A stretch of 14,121 bases of DNA from Arcobacter sp. GTDB lineage: Bacteria; Campylobacterota; Campylobacteria; Campylobacterales; Arcobacteraceae. The stretch spans positions 1-14,121 of the forward strand of contig DAOVXU010000019.1 of assembly GCA_030635995.1 (NCBI GenBank). The letters are read 5' to 3'. Position 1 is the first letter of the stretch. Each line of letters opens with the position of its first letter. Positions 7,343 through 14,121 of this stretch are shown piece by piece. Made by a program: the position numbers and the translations under genes. The notes under the pieces were generated by a model that saw only the letters and a list, made by a program, of their open reading frames with translations, had not been told where the DNA came from and made no database searches.

Positions 7343-8338
7343 ATGAGTACAATTTCATATAAAGATGCTGGTGTTGATATAGATGCAGGGAATAGCTTTG
7401 TAGAAAATATCAAACCTCTTGTAAAAGCAACAAAAATTGCTGGAGTTATGGGGGGAATTGGTTCTTTTGCTGGTGCATTTGAACTACCTTCTGGATATAA
7501 AGAACCTGTAATTTTAGCAGGAACTGATGGAGTTGGAACAAAACTTAAACTTGCTATTGATAGTAAAAGATTTGATACAGTAGGGATTGATTTAGTTGCT
7601 ATGTGTTCAAATGACCTTATTTGTAACTTTGGAGAGCCTTTATTTTTCTTAGACTATTATGCAACTGCTAAACTTGAAGTTGAAGAAGCAACTGCCGTAG
7701 TTAAAGGTATTGCTGAGGGTTGTATTAGAAGTGAGTGTGCTTTAATTGGTGGTGAAACTGCTGAAATGCCAGGTATGTATAAAGAGGGTGATTTCGATTT
7801 AGCTGGTTTTTGTGTAGGTATTGCAGAAAAATCAGAGATGGATAGAGTTTCAAGAGTTCAAGAGGGTGATGTACTTATTGCACTTCCAAGTTCTGGTGTA
7901 CACTCAAATGGATTCTCATTAGTTAGAAAACTTTGTTTTGATAAACTTAAGATGAATTTTGAAGATGATTTCCACGGTAGAACTTTAATAGATACACTTC
8001 TTGAGCCAACTAGAATTTATGTAAAAGAATTTAAAGATTGTAGAGAAAATATAAATGCTTTAGCACATATCACTGGTGGTGGTATTGTTGAAAACTTACC
8101 TAGAGTACTTCCTGATAATCTAAGAGCAGTAGTTCAAAAAGATAAAGTACAAGTTCTTCCAATCTTTAAAATGATGGGTGAACATGTAGAAGAGGTAGAG
8201 ATGTATCGAGCATTTAATATGGGTGTTGGTATGATCTTTGTAGCAAACCCATCACAAGTAGATACTATATTAGAAAAAACTGATGGTTATGTGATTGGTA
8301 ATATTATTAGTGGTGAAAAAGGTTGTGATTTAATTTAA
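7343..8338 (+). CDS. purM: Phosphoribosylformylglycinamidine cyclo-ligase (AIR synthetase)
   Basis: PurM closes the imidazole ring of FGAM using ATP to make AIR, step five of purine synthesis, in the cytoplasm. The 331-residue product is of normal family length. Motifs in order are 'YKDAGVDIDAG' (6-16), 'LAGTDGVGTKLK' (58-69), 'AMCSNDLI' (86-93), 'ALIGGETAEMPGMY' (133-146), 'SSGVHSNGFSLV' (183-194), 'PTRIYV' (222-227), 'AHITGGGIVENLPR' (241-254) and 'FNMGVGM' (271-277). AAGGA lies seven bases before the ATG, overlapping the stop of the small upstream membrane-protein gene. The stop codon is embedded in the loop of a terminator-like hairpin, and the next gene is convergent 11 nt away. Confidence 0.98.
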   Translation: MSTISYKDAGVDIDAGNSFVENIKPLVKATKIAGVMGGIGSFAGAFELPSGYKEPVILAGTDGVGTKLKLAIDSKRFDTVGIDLVAMCSNDLICNFGEPLFFLDYYATAKLEVEEATAVVKGIAEGCIRSECALIGGETAEMPGMYKEGDFDLAGFCVGIAEKSEMDRVSRVQEGDVLIALPSSGVHSNGFSLVRKLCFDKLKMNFEDDFHGRTLIDTLLEPTRIYVKEFKDCRENINALAHITGGGIVENLPRVLPDNLRAVVQKDKVQVLPIFKMMGEHVEEVEMYRAFNMGVGMIFVANPSQVDTILEKTDGYVIGNIISGEKGCDLI

Positions 8339-8350
8339 TTAAATCTTTTT
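8327..8350 (+). terminator. Terminator at the purM 3' end
   Basis: GATTTAAT (8327-8334) pairs perfectly with ATTAAATC (8338-8345) around a TTA loop, and five T residues follow (8346-8350). The stem is almost pure A/T and therefore weak. It contains the purM stop codon, and the T-run touches the stop codon of the convergent kinase gene. On the minus strand no T-run follows. Confidence 0.5.
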
Positions 8351-9576
8351 CATCCATTGGATGATATCGGTATATGTATATCAAATACCGCTCCATATTG
8401 ATCATTTGACACTTCTATGGTACCGTGTAGATGATTTTCTACTATAAGTTTACTCATATACATCCCAAGCCCTGTACCATTTTTTCCTTTTGTAGATGTA
8501 TATGGTTCAAAAATTGTTTCTAATATATTTTCAGGTATCCCACCTGCATTATCTTTTATACTTATATTATAATTGATATTATCTTTTGTAACATATATTT
8601 TAATATATTTATTTTCTATATCTTTTATTTTAAATTCATCAATAGAATTTTTAATAATATTTATCATAACTTGTGTAAATTTTGATATGTTTATTCTTAT
8701 TTTAGAATCTAAATTTAGATTAAACTTAACATCTAAGTCTATTTGCTGTTTTTTTATATCTGTATTTATTAAAGATTTTAATTGTGCAAAAAGTGTATCT
8801 ATCTTCACTTCATTATTAATATTTGATGGCTTTAAAAAATTTGTGAAATCTTGAATAGTATCACTCATATATGCTATAGAACTATTAGTATTTTTAATAA
8901 TAGATTCAAGTTCATCTTTAGAGTATTGTTTAGTACAATGCATAAATTCTAAACTAGCTATATTTAAACTTAGTACATTAAGGGGTTGTTTCCATTGATG
9001 GGCTATCATACTTATCATCTCACCCATAGTTGCAAACTTTGATTGATAAATTAGTTGTTGATCTTTTTGATGATTTCGCTCAACCTCCTCTTTAACCCTT
9101 TTTTCCAATGTTAAATTTAGATGATGTACCTTCATCGATTCATTTGCCATCTCTAATATATTTAACTCTAACGCAAAATTTAATTCTTTAACTTGTTTCT
9201 CGGCAGTTATGTCACGCCTTACAGAGATATAACTACATATCTCTCCGCTCTTATCATATTGAGGGGATATATTTGCAACTACCCAATAAAGTTTACCCTC
9301 TTTTGATAAATTCTCAATTTCCCCTTTCCAACTATTGCCAGATTTTATAGTACTCCAAATATTTTTAAAAGTATCACTCGACATATCTGGATGTCTCACT
9401 TTATTATGAGGTTTTCCTATTAACTCATCCCTTGAATAACCAGATATTTCACAAAAAAGATCACTAGATTCTATTATAATACCTTTTAAATCTGTCCTTG
9501 AATAGATTAAGTTTTTATTAACTAAACTAAAAAAATCTTCTAAATATTCCCTTCTTTTATTTAAAATATCTTTCAT
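8350..9576 (-). CDS. Soluble histidine kinase with Aer-like (probably FAD-binding) PAS domain
   Basis: The protein has 408 residues and no transmembrane segment. A PAS domain (about 24-124) has the Aer/CetB signature 'SGYSRDELIGKPHNKVRHPD' then 'W...IKSGNSWKGEIENLSKEG..YWVVANISP'. In E. coli Aer the R-H-x-D residues contact FAD, matching R61-H62-P63-D64 here. A helical, coiled-coil-like linker (125-180) leads to the H-box 'MISMIAHQWKQPLN' with His193. The ATPase follows: N-box 'MINIIKNSIDEF' (Asn310), G1 'DNAGGIP' (Asp342), F-box 'IFEPY', G2 'KGKNGTGLGMYMSK'. It is probably a redox or oxygen sensor that autophosphorylates and passes phosphate to the regulator encoded first in the operon. The ATG directly follows the TAA of the preceding kinase (no gap). 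Sensor ligand is inferred from the PAS motif only. Confidence 0.92.
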   Translation of the reverse strand: MKDILNKRREYLEDFFSLVNKNLIYSRTDLKGIIIESSDLFCEISGYSRDELIGKPHNKVRHPDMSSDTFKNIWSTIKSGNSWKGEIENLSKEGKLYWVVANISPQYDKSGEICSYISVRRDITAEKQVKELNFALELNILEMANESMKVHHLNLTLEKRVKEEVERNHQKDQQLIYQSKFATMGEMISMIAHQWKQPLNVLSLNIASLEFMHCTKQYSKDELESIIKNTNSSIAYMSDTIQDFTNFLKPSNINNEVKIDTLFAQLKSLINTDIKKQQIDLDVKFNLNLDSKIRINISKFTQVMINIIKNSIDEFKIKDIENKYIKIYVTKDNINYNISIKDNAGGIPENILETIFEPYTSTKGKNGTGLGMYMSKLIVENHLHGTIEVSNDQYGAVFDIHIPISSNG

Positions 9577-10722
9577 TTAATTGCTTTTATTTTTAACTAA
9601 AGGTAGTTTTATATTAAATACTGCACCATATTCATCATTTTGAACATCTATTTTACCACCAAAAGATCCCTCAACTATAAGTTTACTTATATACATCCCT
9701 AAACCTGTTCCATTTTTACCTTTTGTTGAGATATAAGGTTCAAAAATGGTATTTAATAGCCCCTCATCCATCCCACCTGCATTATCTTTTACAGTGATTA
9801 TATAACTATTATCTATTTTTTTCACTTTTATTTTAATATATGGTATTTTTATATTTTGTCTCTTAAACTCATCTATAGAATTTTTAATTATATTTATCAT
9901 CACTTGTGTAAATTTTGATATATTTATTTGAATTGTACTTAAAATATCTAAATTAAAATCTATATTAAAATCTATATTATATTTTTTTATATCTGCTTCT
10001 ATTAAAGAATCTAATTGATTAAAAATAACCCCTACAGAAGTATCATCTTTTTTATCAGACGGTTTTAAAAATTCACTAAAATCATAAATAGTTTTATTCA
10101 TATATTCTATTGTTTTACTAGAATTTTTTATAATATACTCTAACTCTTTTTTAGAATATTTACCACTCATATGCATCACCTCTAACGAAGCTATATTTAA
10201 GCTTAATACATTTAGTGGCTGTTTCCATTGATGTGCTATCATAGATATCATCTCGCCCATAGCTGAAAATTTTGCCTGTTCTGCTAAGTGTAGTTTATGT
10301 TGATTAAGATCTAAGAGAGTCAATTGATGTTCTGTAATATCTTGAAAAGTTCCATTTGTTATAATAGGATTATTCTCTTCATCATATATTGTTTCACATC
10401 TCTCTTCTATATATTTTATCTCATTTTGTGGTGTTTTTATCCTATATACAGTCCTATAAGGTAATTTAGTTTTTAAATGTTCTGTATAGTTTTGAAAAAA
10501 TTTATAACCATCATCTATATGGATACAATTAAGAAAATCTTTTATATTTAAAATTGGATCTGATTCTTTATCAATTCCAAAAATAGTATATATCTCATCA
10601 TCCCAAACAATCTTATTTTCCTCTATCTTATATTGCCAAGAACCTATCTTAGCAATCTGTTGCATAATATTTAAACTATTTGATGATGTTATATTTATAT
10701 TATCTTGTATATTTTTCTCCAT
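9577..10722 (-). CDS. Soluble PAS-domain histidine kinase
   Basis: The 381-residue cytoplasmic kinase has one PAS/PAC domain (about 22-132), beginning 'AKIGSWQYKIEENKIVWDDE' and ending 'GTFQDITEHQ', typical of the PAS_3 type, with an unknown ligand. A short helix joins it to the H-box 'MISMIAHQWKQPLN' (His164). The ATPase core follows with 'MINIIKNSIDEF', 'DNAGGMDEG', 'IFEPYISTKGKNGTGLGMYISK'. From the H-box onward it is a close paralog of the kinases on both sides, so the three probably arose by duplication with exchange of sensors. It starts 11 nt after the response regulator stop and abuts the next kinase (TAA then ATG). The sensor differs from that of the downstream kinase, lacking the RHPD flavin motif. 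Confidence 0.92.
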   Translation of the reverse strand: MEKNIQDNINITSSNSLNIMQQIAKIGSWQYKIEENKIVWDDEIYTIFGIDKESDPILNIKDFLNCIHIDDGYKFFQNYTEHLKTKLPYRTVYRIKTPQNEIKYIEERCETIYDEENNPIITNGTFQDITEHQLTLLDLNQHKLHLAEQAKFSAMGEMISMIAHQWKQPLNVLSLNIASLEVMHMSGKYSKKELEYIIKNSSKTIEYMNKTIYDFSEFLKPSDKKDDTSVGVIFNQLDSLIEADIKKYNIDFNIDFNLDILSTIQINISKFTQVMINIIKNSIDEFKRQNIKIPYIKIKVKKIDNSYIITVKDNAGGMDEGLLNTIFEPYISTKGKNGTGLGMYISKLIVEGSFGGKIDVQNDEYGAVFNIKLPLVKNKSN

Positions 10723-10733
10723 TATAAACCCTT

Positions 10734-11753
10734 TTAAAAAAAGTCTAAACTATCATCATCTTCATCTTCTTCTACAACTTCATTTAAAATATTCTCAAAT
10801 AAAGTTATATTCTCTTTTAATGAATCACGAAAATAATTTATATCTTCAACATTTTCTTCAAAAAACATATCTATTACAAATCTTTTTATATCCTCTATTA
10901 AGAATTCTAAGATATCAAAAGCCTCCATCTGCTGTTCATTAGTATTATCAAGTTCAATCGTTTCTAAAATTGTAGCCAATCTTTCTAACTCTACAGCTTC
11001 TATTTTTAAGTTATCAAAATGTAAAAATGTAGAATATAATTTAGAAACATGCTTAATCAAATTCTCTAATGATTCACTATCTTCATAATGCTTATATACA
11101 ACCATCTCATAATCATCACTTAATTCATTTAAAGCTTCCATAATAGCCTCTTTTTGAGTTTCAAAGAAATGATAACTTTCTGGATCTTCCTCTTTTATCT
11201 TTTCCATAAATACTTTTACATTAAGTTTAACTTTTTCCTCTTCTACCTTCTCCACCTCTTTTTGATAATTTGATTTTGTGATCACTTTATCTCTTTTTAA
11301 AATCTCATTTGCATACTTCTTAAATTTTACCCTTTGTCTATCTTGTTTTATTTGTACAGATGTTAGAACTCTTAAAATTGTACTAAATAAATTCTCTAAA
11401 TTTACAGGTTTTTTTAAAAAGCCATCAACACCAATATTTAACAATTCAACTAAATATCTTTCCTCAGTATAAGCAGAAGATATTAATATAGCTTGTTCTG
11501 GATCTCTAGCTCGAATCCCTTTAGCCAACATTATCCCATTTGTATTTGGCATCTCAATATCAGAAATAACTAAATCAAAATGTTCTTTTCTATACATCTC
11601 CCAAGCTTCAGAACCATCTTTAGCTGTTTTAATAAGTTTAAAATATTTACTAAGAACTTTTTTAAATATATCTAATATCATCTCATCATCATCAACTAAT
11701 AAAACTTTTTTAGCTTTTGCCAATAAATTTAATCTCTCGTAATCACTTCCCAT
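10734..11753 (-). CDS. Response regulator: receiver plus unassigned acidic helical C-terminal region
   Basis: The protein has 339 residues. The receiver (about 14-132) is complete: acidic pocket D21-D22-D23 in 'VLLVDDDEM', phospho-acceptor Asp65 in 'LVISDIEMPNTNG', switch Ser93 in 'ISSAYT', and Lys115 in 'FLKKPV'. After it come about 200 residues I cannot assign: a charged helical, coiled-coil-like stretch (133-185), then helices rich in Glu, Asp and Leu. The tail 'EVVEEDEDDDSLDFF' recalls the acidic tips of SSB proteins. There is no helix-turn-helix, GGDEF, EAL, HD or CheB-type domain in view, so the output is likely protein-protein interaction or phosphotransfer. It heads an operon with two kinases and has its own copy of the 28-bp upstream box. 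The start codon has AAGGGAG eight bases upstream. Confidence 0.9.
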   Translation of the reverse strand: MGSDYERLNLLAKAKKVLLVDDDEMILDIFKKVLSKYFKLIKTAKDGSEAWEMYRKEHFDLVISDIEMPNTNGIMLAKGIRARDPEQAILISSAYTEERYLVELLNIGVDGFLKKPVNLENLFSTILRVLTSVQIKQDRQRVKFKKYANEILKRDKVITKSNYQKEVEKVEEEKVKLNVKVFMEKIKEEDPESYHFFETQKEAIMEALNELSDDYEMVVYKHYEDSESLENLIKHVSKLYSTFLHFDNLKIEAVELERLATILETIELDNTNEQQMEAFDILEFLIEDIKRFVIDMFFEENVEDINYFRDSLKENITLFENILNEVVEEDEDDDSLDFF

Positions 11754-11786
11754 TTTAAAATCTCCCTTATTTATATAATCATATTT

Positions 11787-11814
11787 TACAATATAATTGT
11801 TGCTAAAATGTATC
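11787..11814 (-). promoter_or_regulatory. Shared upstream box, copy A (response-regulator operon)
   Basis: The 28-bp block contains the perfect inverted repeat ACAAT-ATA-ATTGT (11788-11800) and, on the minus strand, an upstream GATACATTTT. It matches the block before the membrane kinase at 25 of 28 positions. In both, exactly 34 nt lie between the inverted repeat and the start codon. The minus strand of the palindrome contains TATATT, which could be the -10 box; another TATAAA lies at 11770-11775 but is very near the ribosome site. The palindrome thus overlaps the promoter, as expected for an operator. The box lies only 27 nt after the kinase stop. Confidence 0.62.
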
Positions 11815-11827
11815 CAATTGACTTTCT

Positions 11828-13663
11828 TTACTCTTCATTAACAGGTAATTGTATAGTAAAAATAGCACCTTCATTTTCATTAGTCACTTCAATTTTACCA
11901 CCCAAATGTCCTTTAACAATTAACTTACTCATATACATCCCTAAACCTGTTCCATTTTTTCCTTTAGTTGAAATATATGGATCAAAAATAGTAGTTAATA
12001 TATTTTGAGGTATTCCACCTGCATTATCTTCTATTATTATTTTATACATTTTTCTCTCTTTAGTAACAATAATTGAAATTGTTGGATCTTTTATCTCTTT
12101 ATCTATAAATTCATCAATGGAATTTTTTACTATATTTATCATCACTTGTGTAAACTTTGACATATTTATTTTAATTTTACTATCAATATTTAAATCAAAT
12201 TTTATATCAAATTTTATATTGTATTTTTTTATATCAGTATTTATAAGGGATTCTAATTGATGAAAAATTGTATTAATATCTACAAATTCCTGTGCTTGAG
12301 AAGGTTTTAGAAATTCACTAAAATCATGAATAGTTTGATTCATATACTCTATAGTAGTTTTAGCATTTTGAGAAATATAACCTATCTCTTTTTTAGAATA
12401 TTTACCAGATATATGCATCATCTCCAAATTTGCTATATTTAAACTAAGAGCATTAAGTGGCTGTTTCCATTGATGTGCTATCATACTTATCATCTCACCC
12501 ATAATTGCAAATTTTGATTGTTCCACTAACTGTTTATCTTTTTCCCTATTTCGCCTAAGCTCTCTTGCCACTTTAATATTTAAAATATCTTTTTGAATTA
12601 TAATATTATATACAAAATAACATAATATCAAAAAACTAAAAAAGAAAGTAATTTTTAATAATTTATCAAAGTCTAATGCTGTTTGAATTAAATCATCATT
12701 CTCATAAGCAACTAACCAAGATACAACTTGATCATTTTTCAATTCTCTTATAGGATAAAAAGTTAATGTTTTTACTCTATTTTTAGATCTAAAATAATGA
12801 CTAAATGGCTTACCTTTTGCTACATCTATATTTATCTGTTTTGAAATACTATTTAGTTCAAACTCTTTATCTAATATTTTATGTTTTTTTATATGTTTTT
12901 TTGTTATTGCTATCATATAATCACTATGTTCAGCACTCGGATAATACTCTAATTCAAAATCTTTCCGCTCCCAAGCTTTAGTGGTGAAAATATTTTTATG
13001 AACTAAAAAATGTGTGTGTATATTATCAATAGTAGTTAAATAGTTTTGTAAAACATCACTAGGAAAAGAGATATCTAAAGCACATAAGTAATTATTCTTT
13101 TTATCACTCGCACTTGTGCTAGATTTACTAAATACTGGATAGATATTCCTAAAAGCATGAGAAGTTTTACCTTGATCAAATCCTCTAAATATTTTATTAT
13201 TTTCATTTACATATTTAAAACTATATCGAATATTAGATAGATCATCATCAAATTTACTAGGTTTATGCATTCTTAAAAATGTTCTATTATCTTTTAAAAC
13301 AAAATGATATTGATGTACCCCTTTTGTCCTCATCCTTTTATATTTCTCTTTTAATATATTAAAAAGTTCTTCTCTTAATATTGATTTTTCATTTTGTGTT
13401 CTAGTTAGATCTATTTTTGATAATATCTCAATAACTTTTGGTATTTGAATTGTTGATTGATACATTAAATCTGCCATCTCTTTTTGATGATGCAGTAAAG
13501 ATTCATAATGTGTTTTTAAATTTTTAATACGATTTTCTAAAATAGGTTTTATTCTTTGCTCTGTATTAACATTAGTTACAGAATAAACAATAAAATTTGC
13601 AATAATAAATACCACCACAATTATACTTAAAACTGTTATCTTATTTTTGGTAAAACTTCCCAT
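11828..13663 (-). CDS. Membrane histidine kinase with periplasmic double-Cache sensor
   Basis: The product has 611 residues with two membrane helices (about 9-30 and 336-356). The 300-residue periplasmic loop between them carries 'VHQYHFVLKDNRTFLRMHKP' (116-135), 'FDDDLSNIRYSFKYVNENNK' and 'GFDQGKTSHAFRNIYPVF', which matches the dCACHE_3-type double Cache domain that binds small extracellular ligands; the ligand is unknown. After the second helix a short linker (357-385) leads to H-box 'MISMIAHQWKQPLN' (His397), N-box 'MINIVKNSIDEF', 'DNAGGIPQN', and 'IFDPYISTKGKNGTGLGMYMSK'. The transmitter is a close paralog of the two downstream kinases. It has its own promoter/operator box, and its first three codons (ATGGGAAGT) equal those of the response regulator gene. 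Confidence 0.92.
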   Translation of the reverse strand: MGSFTKNKITVLSIIVVVFIIANFIVYSVTNVNTEQRIKPILENRIKNLKTHYESLLHHQKEMADLMYQSTIQIPKVIEILSKIDLTRTQNEKSILREELFNILKEKYKRMRTKGVHQYHFVLKDNRTFLRMHKPSKFDDDLSNIRYSFKYVNENNKIFRGFDQGKTSHAFRNIYPVFSKSSTSASDKKNNYLCALDISFPSDVLQNYLTTIDNIHTHFLVHKNIFTTKAWERKDFELEYYPSAEHSDYMIAITKKHIKKHKILDKEFELNSISKQINIDVAKGKPFSHYFRSKNRVKTLTFYPIRELKNDQVVSWLVAYENDDLIQTALDFDKLLKITFFFSFLILCYFVYNIIIQKDILNIKVARELRRNREKDKQLVEQSKFAIMGEMISMIAHQWKQPLNALSLNIANLEMMHISGKYSKKEIGYISQNAKTTIEYMNQTIHDFSEFLKPSQAQEFVDINTIFHQLESLINTDIKKYNIKFDIKFDLNIDSKIKINMSKFTQVMINIVKNSIDEFIDKEIKDPTISIIVTKERKMYKIIIEDNAGGIPQNILTTIFDPYISTKGKNGTGLGMYMSKLIVKGHLGGKIEVTNENEGAIFTIQLPVNEE

Positions 13664-13696
13664 AAACTACACCTTTAAACTTTATAAGAAATATTC

Positions 13697-13724
13697 TACA
13701 ATATAATTGTAACCAAAATGTATC
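13697..13724 (-). promoter_or_regulatory. Shared upstream box, copy B (membrane kinase gene)
   Basis: This is the second copy of the 28-bp box, with the same perfect 13-bp inverted repeat at 13698-13710 and the same GATACATTTT on the minus strand. Only the 4-nt linker differs (three changes). The spacing to the start codon (34 nt) is identical to copy A. TATATT inside the palindrome or TATAAA at 13681-13686 may be the -10 box. I infer common control of both transcripts by an unidentified regulator. Confidence 0.62.
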
Positions 13725-14121
13725 TGATTTATCACTTTGTAAACTTTTTAAAATAAATTAATTTTTGTTTATGTGATTGTTATATCACTGAACTTACCCC
13801 TATTTCCTTTTTTCTTAGAAAAAAAACGAAACCAAAAAAAATCGCACTCTAAGCCATTTTGGGGAATATTGATTTTGTTTGAGTTAAAAATTGAAAACTC
13901 CCTACGGTCAAACAGTTCAATTTTCTTAACACTCAAACTCATCAATATTTGTAACCCCAAAATGTCAAGCCGTGCAGGAGCTTTGGTATAGTTATTTGGC
14001 TTAGAATTTTAAATATTTATTAGCTAAGTTATGTTTAAAATAACAAGAGAAAGAACTACACACTAGCAAATGGCACAATTTGATTTTTTGGGATAAAGAG
14101 ATTCTTTTCTTGGAGCGTTAA
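13725..14121. other. Non-coding upstream region
   Basis: I find no supported gene in this stretch. It contains a small dyad (GTGAT 13773-13777 with ATCAC 13784-13788), A- and T-runs near 13806-13840, and the large palindrome listed separately. Two open frames of 60-70 codons, one on each strand, cross the palindrome and look like its by-products. A 21-codon frame reaches the right edge on the minus strand (14056-14121) and could be the end of a neighbouring gene, but it is too short to name. Confidence 0.55.
13844..13975. repeat. Large imperfect palindrome (132 nt)
   Basis: Arms pair in order: GCAC/GTGC (13844-13847 with 13972-13975); a symmetrical 7x7 unpaired section; CATTTTGGGG/CCCCAAAATG (13855-13864 with 13955-13964); AATATTGA/TCAATATT (13865-13872 with 13942-13949); GTTTGAGT/ACTCAAAC (13877-13884 with 13931-13938); AAAATTGAA/TTCAATTTT (13887-13895 with 13916-13924). 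A 20-nt loop (13896-13915) containing CTCCCTACGG closes it. About 39 base pairs in total is far beyond chance. No T-run follows either side, so it is not an ordinary terminator. It may be a dispersed palindromic repeat, a non-autonomous mobile element, or a folded RNA upstream of the kinase cluster. Confidence 0.75.

Noticed and set aside
11754..11827. Terminator between the membrane kinase and the regulator operon
   Set aside because: The dyad here is the 13-bp operator-like palindrome with no T-run, so read-through from the kinase gene into the operon remains possible.
13844..13975. Integron attC site
   Set aside because: The hairpin is attC-like in size, but I see no R/L core boxes (GTTRRRY) at its ends and no cassette or integrase nearby.
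13769..13991. Overlapping open frames on both strands (about 63 and 72 codons)
   Set aside because: Both run through the large palindrome, lack ribosome sites and have low-complexity ends; the symmetry explains open frames on both strands.
14056..14121. 21-residue frame to the right edge on the minus strand ('...EKNLFIPKNQIVPFASV')
   Set aside because: It could be the 3' end of a gene upstream of the kinase cluster, but it is too short to support in AT-rich DNA.
14069..14121. ATGGCACAATTT... start on the + strand near the right edge
   Set aside because: It meets a stop after eight codons and lacks a good ribosome site; reading on after the stop gives nothing recognisable.

Overview
The window is a very AT-rich chromosomal segment that looks like Campylobacterota, most likely Arcobacter or a relative. 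The evidence is the hemA-proS-...-hemC gene order, the codon usage, the 'AHQWKQPLN' histidine-kinase H-box and an Aer/CetB-like PAS domain. No tRNA, rRNA, CRISPR array or complete insertion sequence was recognised.

Layout. (1) 1-241: the 3' end of a cobalamin-pathway gene (CbiG C-terminal domain) on the + strand. (2) 242-651: about 410 nt without a convincing gene but with a run of hairpins, including a good minus-strand terminator. (3) 652-5553: a tight minus-strand operon read as hemA, proS, fxsA, dsbC-like, hemC. It joins early tetrapyrrole synthesis to prolyl-tRNA synthetase and two envelope genes. The ProRS lacks the INS editing domain, and the dsbC-like gene starts inside fxsA. (4) 5654-8338: on the + strand, an aldehyde dehydrogenase, then a small DUF2892-like membrane protein and purM. 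(5) 8350-13663: a minus-strand signalling cluster. A membrane-bound double-Cache histidine kinase comes first, followed by a response regulator and two soluble PAS histidine kinases. (6) 13664-14121: non-coding, with a large (132 nt) imperfect palindrome upstream of the cluster.

How the signalling genes may work together. The three kinases have different sensors: a periplasmic double Cache, a PAS, and an Aer-like, probably FAD-binding PAS. Their transmitter domains are almost the same, including the residues around the phospho-accepting His, and only one response regulator is present. The regulator has a CheY-like receiver, no recognisable DNA-binding domain, and a roughly 200-residue acidic helical C-terminal region that I cannot assign. 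The regulator operon and the membrane kinase gene each carry the same 28-bp upstream box (25/28 identical) with a perfect 13-bp inverted repeat, placed exactly 34 nt before the start codon, and both proteins begin with the same three codons. The simplest reading is a locally duplicated three-input phosphorelay under common transcriptional control. This is inference and is the most interesting feature of the window.
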